Positions 34,466-45,354 of a stretch of DNA of 64,000 nucleotides are shown here, piece by piece; position 1 is the stretch's first letter, and each line of letters opens with the position of its first letter. The position numbers were made by a program, and so were the translations under genes. The stretch spans positions 124,001 through 188,000 of the forward strand of contig JAPXFQ010000840.1 in assembly GCA_028564705.1 (NCBI GenBank), given 5' to 3'. This DNA is from Apricaphanius iberus (taxonomy: Eukaryota; Chordata; Actinopteri; Cyprinodontiformes; Aphaniidae). The notes beneath the pieces were generated by a model that saw only the letters and a list, made by a program, of their open reading frames with translations, had not been told where the DNA came from and made no database searches.

Positions 34466-36195
34466 AAAATATTGTTCAGAAACTAGAAATGATTTAATGT
34501 AGGTTTCTGGTGGCGTTGATTGTCTCTGTGTGCTTCCGCTGATGCAGAGCAGGGTCCGTGTCACACAAAGGCTTGACGCAATAGCTGAAGGGGCGACCCT
34601 TTTGAGAAAAACAATATATATTTCACACCAACGCCTCGGAACGCTTGACTACTTTCCCTCGGTTTTTACTTGTTTTTTATCGCATTATACTTGGTTACTG
34701 ATCAGCTGGTGTATTCACCGTACATTGAAAATAAAGTCAATGAATGTACATCCACATGTTGCTTATTTAATCATGTAAAAATCCACTGTATCAGTTCAGT
34801 TGGTGGGAATCCCAAAGTTTGAGTGTGCTGTGAGACCCGACCGCAAGCTAATTGTATCTGACAAGCTTGTGTTGCACAGAAAAAACGCTGGTGTTGCACA
34901 ACTATTTCTTCATCTCAAGACTCATTAAACACAACGCAGAGTACTATTATAAAGAGAGGATGAGAACTGAACCTACCAGTACCAGGGCTGGTTTGGTTAC
35001 ATGTATGCATAATTCACTGGTATTTCACAGGGATAGTTCCCTTTAATGCAGTTCATCAGAGGTTCTGCAAATGGGTTTCTGACCAGAACAAAACGTTCAT
35101 TACTATGGTATATCGGTTCTGTGCTATTCTTCAATTGCACATTTGATCATAGATTCAACTAAGACTTGTTGACCTGAGAAGTGTCCTTCCACACATGGAG
35201 CCTTTCTAATAATCCACAGATGACAGTTTAACACTGAGTGAGATTTACCATGGCTCCACATAAATGAATTCCCTGCCCTCTGAAAATGGGACACTTAATT
35301 ACTAATAGATTTATATACATTTTTAAATCTGGTACTAAATGAAATGTTGTTTACAGAAGTATAGTGCATTATTTCTGGTTAGCTATTTTATATTATTTTG
35401 ATTAGAGAGCTGCCCTTAAAACCATGATCTGAGCATTATTACTATTTATTTTGTATGCAGAATAAATAAATGAATAAAACAAATCAGGGAAGTTCATTTC
35501 AGGTATGGGAGCCTGGCAATTCTTTGCATGATCCTAGCTGTTCTTAAGATTCCCAGAGTAGAAAGAGCAAGTAAAATGTCCTATATAAAAGTTTAACTCA
35601 TCTTTTCCAATCAAGCAGATTCACTTAAGGTTCATTGCATATATTTTATCTTTATAGCTAGTTTAGCAGTGGTGGGCTGTCAGGGCCTCCAAGACCTTGT
35701 CTGCAGGCCGAAACATATTCAGAAAAGTACATTTGTTTGTCTCCTGTAAAAATTTTTATATAGAATTATTCTCCACATTCTATTCTCCTTATTTCATTAT
35801 ATATCCACTTAATTGTGATGCTTCCAGTTTTATATATTATGGTAGAATTTTTCTCCTATCATATTTCAGCTAACTTGTGTTGTCAGGTTGTGTGAAATCT
35901 GCCTAAGGCCTTCAGAATCCACACAGCAGGATCATGTATGTTGGAAGTAACCAAACACAGTCAGTTGCAATAGCCAATCAGCTCTCGAGTCTGAGACAAC
36001 AAGGCCTGCTAGAAGACGTCAGACTGAGGTTGGCATATACGTGTCCTCTGATTAGATAAGCACCCGTGAGCGTCTGCAAGCAATATATCTGAACGAAACC
36101 CGGAGAATCATTAGCTAGGTTAACTACTGAGGGCTACTGGCAGTGTATTTTTTAACCTATGATGGCTGAAGCTACCCTGGAAATCCAGAGGTGTC
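34466..36195. other. intergenic DNA, no gene recognised
   Basis: No supported gene or repeat with definable ends. Confidence 0.5.
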
Positions 36196-36620
36196 GCGAG
36201 AGAACAATTTGAATTGTCTCTGCAAGACACTCTAGCATCGAGCAATGATACTTTTACTGCATTATGTGAGCAGCTCGGGGAACCAATCAAATCAGTATAT
36301 CTGATGAGGGAGGGCCAGAGGAGAGTTAAGCTGATGATGAAGGCTCTGCGACTTCCAGAATCATTTAGTAAACATTGAATTACATTGAATTGAACATTGC
36401 TACAGATGAACACCAGTTGTTTGAAACGGCTTTGGCTGCTACAGTGAACGAGTTAGACTTTGCTTTTCATCTAAAAGACGAACACAAAACAGCGCTCAAA
36501 TTGTTTCTTTGCAAGGATTTTATTGCTGTTTTGCCGCCTGGATACGGCAAGAGTTTAATCTAGCATTTAGCTCCGCTGGTAGCTAAGCATATGGGGCTTA
36601 GTGAAATAGGTCTCTGGATA
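36196..36620 (+). pseudogene. helicase-like (RecQ/WRN-type) fragment
   Basis: A + frame from 36375 encodes FHLKDEHKTALKLFLCKDF followed by IAVLPPGYGKSLI, a Walker A (GxGKS-type) motif in the setting of the first helicase motif of RecQ-like proteins. After one in-frame TAG (36561-36563) the same frame continues LAPLVAKHMGL, as expected for the next helix, and then degrades. A 60-codon open stretch just upstream (36196-36378, QFELSLQDTLASS...KALRLPESF) is in a different frame and may be an earlier exon. Copies of such helicases are repetitive in fish genomes, probably through mobile elements. Motifs II-VI are absent, so it is not functional. Confidence 0.5.
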
Positions 36621-37618
36621 TATCACCCCGTTAATTGTTGTGACTGGTCGTGGCGTTATCCAATTGCGTGCAGTGAGAGTCTGAAATGCATAATTGGTCC
36701 TACCTCTCGAGTTGGGCCCCTTTCATTTCTCGTTACCAGATCCTGAAACTTAATAGATTAGGGTCTGGGTTTTTCCAGGCTAGGCTGAAGGAGAAGAAGG
36801 GATAAATTTGGTACGAAATATACTTGCCACGTTTTCAAGACTTAATTGGACCCAGGCATATAAACTGTACAAAAGAGCCCTGAGAAAATGATTTTGTTTG
36901 TTTTATTCATATGTTTTTTTGCCCGGCAATTAACTGTTAACCTTACCAAGGTTTACTCTGCCTCCTGCCAGATGACTGCTTGATTAAATTCTTGTTTTTG
37001 TTATCGCCTTGTTGGTGTCTTAGAAAGGGCCAGAATTCAAATTTTGTTGAACAAACTTGTTAAAGCTTGCATATACTTTGGTGTAGCTATTAATACTATG
37101 TTGACACACATTTTTTAAATTGATTTAACAAAATTGGCTTAGGTTCAGGAGCAGGACCACGTTCCGAACCTACTTCGTATGTCCTAATCAGTCTTAACTC
37201 GTCTCACCTGGCGCCTCGACCTTCCTCACATTGCTAACCACTCTGTAGTACACATATAACCCTACCGGCCTCTCATTCCTCGTCTGTCTCTTTCGTAATC
37301 AGTAAAACAGTAATTTTGACCAAAGTGCTGAGCAGAAGTATTAAAAAAACTATAAATAGAATTTTTACCGCTTTAACTCTAATACTGCATTAAAACAAAG
37401 TGATTGTAAATTGTTGGTGAGATTTAAAAAGATTGAAAGTTGGAATCTGTCTGGTGCACAGAGATTATTCCACTGTTACAACACTAAATTTTTTCTACTT
37501 TTGTTTAAAGGTTGAATATAAAATATGAGAATAATAGCGACATATATTGTATCTAGGTTGTTGTTGCAATGACAGAAAAACAAGCATTGCCAGGTTCCCT
37601 GCCTACACAATAGTACAA
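36621..37618. other. intergenic DNA, no gene recognised
   Basis: No supported feature. Confidence 0.5.
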
Positions 37619-37638
37619 ACTATCTATCTATCTATCTA

Positions 37639-37680
<42 letters not shown>

Positions 37681-37681
37681 C
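37619..37681. repeat. (CTAT)n(CTGT)n compound microsatellite
   Basis: Five to six CTAT units pass directly into about ten CTGT units. Confidence 0.95.
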
Positions 37682-40385
37682 AGGTAGAGAGCAGTAGCGT
37701 GTAATAGAACTGTGCCTCACAATAAAGCTGCTTCTCTTCAGCATGACGGCAAGTTATTAGTGTGCCACCACCTCGTCGACTGTAGAGCTAAGTCTCCACT
37801 ACGAGTGCTCCACTTTATGGTCTGTAACGGACCTTGGTGTCTCCGGATGTGCAAAGTGCTATATAAATAAAGGTTATTATTATTACTAAATCAGAGGAAT
37901 TAGCACCATATAAAAGACACTTTGGCCATAGAGAGGATGGATATCTTTGTCTCCCGACCACAGTTAAGAAAAAGAAGCAGAAAGGTCAACACAATCATCC
38001 GACTGCCCTCCACTGATTAGGCATTATATAACAGATGTGGCTGACCAAGCTTCAGGTGCTGTAGAGAGAGACGGTTACTTTAGCAACGCATCACAACAAA
38101 GAGATGTAAAATAGTCCACTCAAACGCTTCTTGCAAAAAAAATTAGTAAAAGCTTACAGATGCAGGAGAAAAGTAGTCATTTCTGTGTGTATTTAGATGC
38201 AATGAAAATTTAATAAAGAAGGATGTGGTGTTAGGAGTTTAGGGTGTCTTGTTGTGCTTTTACATTTATCAAAGCTACCACTCTGCATGAATCCGACTAA
38301 TTAGCTTCAGGATGATGTTTACAGTGATAAAACCATGTTCTATGAGTGCCATGTTTCTGCCTGTTCTGTTCCACTGTCTGTAAAATAATGTATGTCACCT
38401 AAGTATTGTCTTTGTCTTTTTGTATTTTATAAACATTTGCATTCTAATTTAAAAGATTAGAATAGGCGTGTCAAGGTATAAAAAAATCTTGGTTCAACAT
38501 GTATTTAGGGTTTTAAAGTCATGGATTGGTATGTTTTTTTGTGCACTTTATATAAGAAAAATAAACAGGCGTGTATAAGATATTTTTTCGTTTAACTTAT
38601 GATCAGCATTAAAAAGAGAACCTGAAATAAATTATTATATTATTGTCCGTAATTTCTTGGGACTATGTGAACTTTGAAAGTTTTATTTTCATAATTGTTT
38701 TGTTTTCTGAATGGTGAGCTCGTGCATTAGGCGCACATCCTGTATGATAGTTAATGAATGAATGAACAAACAGTAACAACAGCAGAGTCAGTCCCGTAAT
38801 GGACAGTTTACAGATTTGCAGTCATGACTTCAACTAAGGTAAGAAATGTTACCGTTGTGTAAGTTTAGTTGAGCTCTGGGGTGGAGTTTTGCTGTTGATA
38901 AAAGCTGCTCTCTTCTAAAGGCCAGTTGATGCTTCTCTGTTTTGACAGAGACGGATTGATACAACACCATTATCCATTGACTCAAAGACACTACGTCACT
39001 TACGCAAGGACGGATGGAGTCAAGTCCCATTTTTTAACTATCCATCTCTGTAAACGGAGAGCGTATGCCTGTAATGGATCAGCTCAACAACAGCCAGAGA
39101 TCGCTTCACCAAAATGGTTCTCTATAGTTGCTGTAATAAGTAGTTAATGCAGCGTTTGGGCACTACATGCTTTATATTAAATGGATAATTTATCTAATCT
39201 GGTCTTTTGGCAATTTTGAACACAAGGTTGCCGTGTTTTGTTTGTGTGGTTTTAGAGTATTCTATGAGCTGCACTTCTAATAAAAAGCTTTATTGCTTAA
39301 TAAAAACTTACTTTCTGTCATCCATTGATCTTTGAGGGGGAAATGTGTTGACAGGCTGAAGGAAAAAAAAGAAACTATGCTGCAATGGAAGGCAAAAGAC
39401 GACTTGAAAAAGTTATCACCACCCGTTGTCCTGGTCGAGAATTGCTTTGTAACAGAAAAATCAATGCAGAGTGCAGAGAAAGAAACAAAGAACCATAAAC
39501 AAGAAATGTCTCCCTCAATACGAGTGCAAGTTTGCTGTTGGAAAAGTATAAACTAGGCTTTATCCTCTGCTGAATCCATCCTTCAGTTACCTCTTGCTCC
39601 AAGGTTGTTTATGATGTAGCTAGTGAATTACATCATTAGGCATTACGCTGCCCCTGGAAAGTACTCTGAAAATCTGCTTTTTCGACCCGAGCACTCACTA
39701 TAATAGTGAAATTACAGGCATATAGAGGCAACCACAGTGAAAAAGCCAGGGTTCATTGTACTGACAAGGGCATTTCTGGAGCATGTATGATGAAGAAATT
39801 TTGAATCTTTATGTATTTATTTGGGGTTAAACTTAAGCATCCCTTTAAAAAACGTAGTAAGCATAGAAATGAAAGGAGTTTGATTGGATTTTTTTTCAAT
39901 TATAAATGAAACACTACAATCAGATAAAACCAGTTGAAGACAGCGACTTTTAATGTTTAGAATTTTTTTAATAATACTTTGCCCTTTTTGGAGAATAAAC
40001 ATGCTTAAATCAATTTGCAGTTGTTTTGATATTTCAACAGCCTTTTGTACTTGAATGCAACATGGAAAGCTGTTGGCAGGGGCATTGGCATTTTTTGTCA
40101 TGGCAGCTCTGCAGATAAAGAAAACTTGATAAAACTGATAGTGGCTGTACCAAAACATACAAATACATATAATGGCAACTTTTAGCAGACTAAATGAAGA
40201 ATCGTGGTTTTTACTGTTCTGTATGATAATGCGCCATAGAGTCTCAGCTGGTAGTGTTGAATTAAAGGGGCAAATATAGACTCCCTGGTCAAGGAATGAG
40301 TTGCCATCAAAAGAAAAAGGCCACATTCCATTATTCATTATATTCCTTCAGCATTAATTTCGGATACTTCATTTGCTGTAGCCTC
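37682..40385. other. intergenic DNA, no gene recognised
   Basis: No supported gene. A LINE-tail-like ending (GTGCTATATAAATAAAGG followed by TTATTATTATTA) is at about 37854-37885. The minus-strand frame 39817-40338 is AT-rich with no recognisable domain, and I leave it out. Confidence 0.45.
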
Positions 40386-40814
40386 TAAAGGCATCTCTCC
40401 ACTAGTACCTTTTGCCGAGTCGTACCGTACTGGTACTTTCGGTAACGCGACTCGATACGGCTCGACTTGTTAAGTGTTGCTTCACAGTTACAACAAACCA
40501 GAGCGTCTCAAGTGAGCGGTTACGTCATATGGTGGGTGGCCCCAGAGTACATAGTGGGAAGTTAACAAAGGCAAGAGGAAGAAGAACAATGGCGACCTCA
40601 CTAGTGATCCTGAGGTTTTTGCTCAGTCTGTGGATTTCTGTAGACGCACACGGTGAAGTAGTACAAAGGAGTGTGGGAAGCTCTGCAGGAGAATGACGCG
40701 ACAGGACCCTGGTGCTTGTGTGGGTAAGCCGATGCAAATACTACCCCGATGTGGTTTCACCAAAGCTAAGTGGCTGCAGAACTTCAGGATGTCAAAACAA
40801 ATTCATCTACATGT

Positions 40815-41411
40815 TGTCGGGATTGATATTTTTTTAGGGCTACTTTATATAACAGTCTCGTATTGAATATGTTTATATAATCTTTAGTTAGTATTCAGAA
40901 AGTAAAAGTCTGTTTTTATTAGCTTGCATGATAGTAAAGAAATGTTTGTCAAGTATGGTTTATGGGGTTAAGCTTTTAAGTCGTAAAACTCTAGGCTAAG
41001 AGTATTGCACGTTGTAAAAGTGGGATGCGGAGATAAGAAACAGAGTAGAGAGTAGACAGTCATAAACAGACCGGACGTTTACAGCGATAACTCAGGAAAC
41101 CTTGAGAATAAACGTTTGGTGTAATAAAATCTAGGGGGAGGAGAATAGACATGTGACTATGTTCTTTGTTCTTCTTTAATAAAAATGGTACACCCCTGTA
41201 TACGACAGTTCAGTTCAGTTCAACTCAGTTCTGACTGTTCTCCGCCTGCAGGTGTGTATGAGTGTGAAACAGAAATTCTGTGTCTGTGCATCATTTCCAT
41301 CTCTGTCTCTCAGCTCTGATTTTATTTTGAAAAACTCCCGCCGGGGTAAATGTTGGCGCCCCTACACTCTCCGGAAGCGAGTGCCGATCGCATGGGAACG
41401 AGGAGCCAACA
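40815..41411 (+). repeat. ERV 5' LTR
   Basis: 597 bp from TGTCGGG to GCCAACA. AATAAA signals lie at 41107-41112 and 41178-41183. A TATA-like TTTATATAA is at about 40842. The first 155 bp and the last 240 bp are almost identical to the 3' LTR, while the middle differs by many small indels. Confidence 0.92.
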
Positions 41412-43246
41412 CATGGTGGAGGATGCGTGCTCCGTAATTCGGTCTTAGGTTGTTTCGGAGCTGGGAGAGATTGAGTGTGAGTACAGTGTGGTATAACTGG
41501 TTGATGCGTGTGTTTGTGACATTGCAGTAATTTTGTGTTTTTTCCTTGGAGTTCAACAGAGAATCGGAGAGCGACTGGATTGATCCTTGCTAAATCAGCA
41601 CCCGGGTGGTTTTGTATCAATCTGGAACAGCGCTAACACCAAATTAATAGGTATTGATTGATCTAACCGTTCTCCGTTTAATGTTGATGTGTTGTTTATT
41701 TGGTTAAGGGCCGACCAAAGTGCGGATCGGGCTCGAGGGTGGCCGTCCGGCCCAACCAGGACGCTGGTTTGGGACCTCCTTGGCTGGCAAGCGACTTTAG
41801 CGGCAGGCAGGGCCCGGGAGCCCTCTGACTGCTAACGGATTACTTTGGAGAGGCTGTGTTTTCTTCCAAAATGCGCGACTGAGCATCGCAAACGGTGGAA
41901 GTGAGGCTTTAGGGTCCAGTTGTTGGTCGGCCCGGTTTGAGGTTAGTGTTTGTTAAATATTGTAAAATTACTGTACTTGTTTTTGGTGTGATTGTGGGTG
42001 TGCTTGGACGGAGTGGAGGCTAGGGAAGAAAGCTACTAGGTAGCTTTTTGCACACCGGCCTCACATAAACTCCTCATTTAGGGGACCTAACTGACTGAAT
42101 CTAAAACCATAATTCCTCTGCGAATTTTAAACGCCTAGTCGATGCCCTCGTTTTCTGTTTGTGCAGATTGCGTAGAAGCTTGGCATTGTAGAGGAATAAT
42201 GGGAACTATCATTTTCGGTTAAGTTACAGTACCACATATTTAGCTTGCAGCTAACATACAGTGTGTGTGAGTCTCGCCTGGAATAAAGGCGTTCAACCTT
42301 GTACACTTACGTAAACACGTCTAAAGCATTGTTTAACACATATATACGACTATTGTTATGGATAACTGGTAGTAAACTCTTTAGAATATATATATAAAAT
42401 AACTTTATTGTAACGAAGCGGCACCGTTTTGTTCAGATTGAGCTGGGGTGCTCATGCTTACAGCTACACTCTGGTAGCCTAGCTTCCGACCGGTATTTGT
42501 TTGGCACGGTTAAACAGCTATTCGAGTTTTTTGGAGACGAAGTGTGGTTCTGCTGGAGGCATTTTGTTTTTGTCTTTGGTTGGTTTACTTATGAGTACAG
42601 TTTGTTCGGTTTAACATTGTAGTGAAGAATTAGCCGTCTTTGTCCCGGTTGTTTTTTTTCCGTTCCGCGTGGTGACCCGGAAGTTCTATTGTGTTTGACT
42701 GGGTCCGCTGACTCGGTCGACTTCTTTTTTGTAAAAACGATCTACGATTGTGTTACAAAGCTAGTTTTACAGATATTTTTTCGGTTTGTTTTAATGATAA
42801 CTGAGACTGCTTTTATATTGGGAGAATTCTATTTCTTTGTGTGATTCGTGGAAGTGTCCGTCGCGGGTTTTGCCGCCGGCCGGACTTCATTAAAATTCTT
42901 TGTGTTTTAGACAAAACAGCTGATATCTCAGTATATAAATAAATTAATGAGAAAATAAAAAGTTCGTTATAAACCTATTTAGATTTCCTTCGTTTCGGCT
43001 TTGCATAAATCATTATTAAGGTTAATGTTATATGATTGAAATAATACATAAACCACTTCACTATAAAAAATAAAAATAAATAGGTTAAATAAAATACTGC
43101 CTGTCTTTACTATTAACTGCATTAATATTGGGATAAATTTGGCCTACTAATTGATAGTTTTTCAATTAAAATAAATAATTTACAGAGTTATTACAAATTG
43201 CCTACTTCAATTTTAATCCATTTTGGATTTTGTTTTAAAACTTTCA
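41412..43246 (+). promoter_or_regulatory. ERV leader with primer-binding-site region
   Basis: The LTR is followed by CA and then TGGTGGAGGATGCGTGCTCC. TGG at this spacing marks the expected primer-binding site. The first nine bases (TGGTGGAGG) match the complement of a tRNA-Ala 3' end, but the match stops there, so the primer tRNA is unresolved. The remaining leader (about 1.8 kb before gag) is long for a retrovirus and shows no reading frame I can support; its last 350 bp are very AT-rich. It probably contains the packaging signal and a splice donor (a GTGAGT at 41477-41482 is a candidate). Confidence 0.55.
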
Positions 43247-44773
43247 ATGGCAGCCGAATATAAATTGCTTCCTGCTCCATTGGGACACGAGTGGCGCTCG
43301 TTAGATGCCCAATTGTTAATATACATTTCAAAACTATATTCTGTATTAGTTGATAAGCCCGGTGAAATAGATAAAAAGCAGTTTCAAGCCGACATGAAGG
43401 CCATGTGGTCTCGGCATGCTGCTAGTGGTGAACATAAGAGGTGTTTCTCACAGATGTGTTTTGAGGAAGGAAAGCGTTTTGCAGAAAAAGCTAAAACAGC
43501 TAGGAGCATCACTGGTGCTAAGAAGAGATACTTAAAAACTGAGAAAATGTGGAAGACATGGGGTTTAACGGGTCAAGGCATTGATCATTTGTGTGTTACT
43601 GCAGATAGTGTTTGTTCGGCAGACCAGACTCCTCCGCCTTATCAAAATATGTATCCCGTCTTGTCTACATCTGGTAAAACAAACATTTCTTGGGGGTTGG
43701 AAACTGACGATGGCCAGAGCGTACTTCACAGCACGCAGGCTACATCACAGAGGTGTGCACCACCCTCTCTGGGTACCTCTCCTGCTTCCCCCGCTTCCCC
43801 CCTCCCTTCAAACACTGCAGTCTTACACTGGAGTGGCCCATCAAAGAGGTCTGTGGCCCATGACCCATTAACTAATAAACCACAGGGTGATCTGAAGGTG
43901 GACGATGAGGGACAGGATTATAAATTGCAGTTTGAGGTCACCGGTAAAGGAACTGTAGCACACACTGCGGAGGAGGACAGACAGTTGTTGAACTTAGTTA
44001 AAAACAGAACAGAACAGGAGACTGATAAATTGTTTTTGGCTTACAATGGTAGATTAATGGAGGAGATAGAGCAGCACGAACACAGGTTAAATAAAGTTCA
44101 ACAACAGATGGAGGGGGTCCTTAAGGATCAGGACAGATTAACATCTTTGGTGCGAGGGCAGGCTGCTGACCTTCGGGGGAGTACCAGCCCCACTAAAAGT
44201 GATGAATGTGCAACAGTTGGACAGGTTAACGACGTACAGACGTTGAGAGTTGACCAGGGCGAGGGGGTTTATCAGAATACCAGAACTCATGGGGGCACTA
44301 ATTTAATGTTTCCTTTAGTGGGTGCATCGGATGGTTCAGTAATTTACAAACCATGGAGGCTGGCTGACATTTCTGCAATCACTCTGCAACTCCCCGCTTT
44401 GACTGGTGGTGGAAACTGTTGGATAAACAAATTAAATCAGCTGACTTCAGGCCAAACACTAGCGGTGGGGGACTGGAAAGCAATTATGGGCAGAATGTTG
44501 ACATTAACAGACTATAATGAGATGATGCTCCAGTGCAACTTAGTGCAAATACTAGATGAAGTCCCTTTTGCGCTTCACGCGCCTGCACTTGCTGAGTGGG
44601 TCAGGAGAAAGTATCCTACCCCGCCCGCCTCTAAGATTTTGAAATTTCCTTGGTCAACTGATGTAACTCCCGCAGAATATCTGGCTAAATGTAAAGATAA
44701 ATGGGTTGACGTTACTGGCGAATATCCCAGAGATGCCGGAATAACAGAAACTGGTTTAGAGAAGCAGTTTTAG
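43247..44773 (+). pseudogene. ERV gag, 5' part (matrix to capsid)
   Basis: I choose the ATG at 43247 (context CAATGG, protein MAAEYKLLPAPLG); the upstream in-frame codons have no ATG. About 508 residues follow. The N-terminal 110 residues are helical and basic (matrix-like, no obvious Gly2 for myristoylation). A Ser/Pro-rich linker (about 140-215) and a coiled-coil-like stretch (about 265-310) come next. A capsid-like region begins near residue 375 (DISAITLQLPALTGGG, then AVGDWKAIMGRMLT). It stops at TAG 44771-44773, while a neighbouring frame continues the homologous sequence (FREAVLAGMPES), so a frameshift lies in about 44715-44755. Gag would assemble the particle core at the membrane. Confidence 0.85.
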
Positions 44774-44778
44774 CGGGC

Positions 44779-45354
44779 ATGCCAGAGTCTGTTGCTACAC
44801 TAATGAAACGTAATCCTGATTCACATATTTATGATCAGCCTACATGGGAGAGACACATAACACATTATTTACAAGAAGCTCAAGATTCTGCGTTAAGGGA
44901 TGCTGCGGAGAATAAGAAAATGGAGACTGCTTTGCTGAAGCTCCACTTAAAGGAGGCTCAGAATAAATTGGGTGAATTTCATCAGTCAAAAAAAGTGAAG
45001 CAGATGGTGGCTAACGCAGCGCCGACTGTTGGATCAGCTACAGTGTTGCCTTCCTTTCCTGTAATGTATGCTGCAGCCGCACCGAATCAGCCATTTGCTG
45101 CTCCTTATCGGACATGGCACTCTCGGGGACGGTCACGTGGAAGGGCCAGGTTTGGTGGTAATCGAGGCCTGGGAAGAGGGCAGCCAGGTGCTGGCGGTTG
45201 TCGGAGGTGTGGCTCAAATGAGCACTGGGTGAGGGAATGTCCACATCCACGAGAGGGCGCTGTTCCTCCCGGTCAGCCACCTTCACATTTTGCACCGAAT
45301 CAGCATATGGTTCCTCCCGCCTATCAAGGAGGACAGGGGGGGCCTCAGTTTTGA
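44779..45354 (+). pseudogene. ERV gag, 3' part (capsid C-terminus and nucleocapsid)
   Basis: This is the continuation of gag after the frameshift; the open frame reaches back to about 44755, so the ATG at 44779 is not a real start. It holds the capsid C-terminus (WERHITHYLQEAQD), a charged helix (about 50-80), and a nucleocapsid with an Arg/Gly-rich stretch (SRGRSRGRARFGG) and one CX2CX4HX4C knuckle at 141-154 (CRRCGSNEHWVREC). It ends in a single UGA (45352-45354), after which the pol frame follows in phase, so pol would be made by readthrough. RNA binding and packaging are the expected roles. Confidence 0.85.
45352..45354 (+). promoter_or_regulatory. in-frame UGA between gag and pol (readthrough stop)
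   Basis: The context is TTT TGA CAA TGC. The frame is open on both sides, and no ATG precedes the protease. Stop-codon suppression between gag and pol is the gamma/epsilonretrovirus strategy, usually with UAG; here it is UGA followed by C. Confidence 0.7.

Noticed and set aside
37619..37681. CRISPR-like array
   Set aside because: Simple tetranucleotide microsatellite without spacers, in eukaryotic DNA.
39817..40338. 173-residue minus-strand frame
   Set aside because: Hydrophobic and AT-driven composition, no motif; probably random.
43223..43246. Upstream start for ERV gag
   Set aside because: The frame opens earlier but without an ATG; ATG at 43247 has a good context and gives a typical Gag N-terminus.
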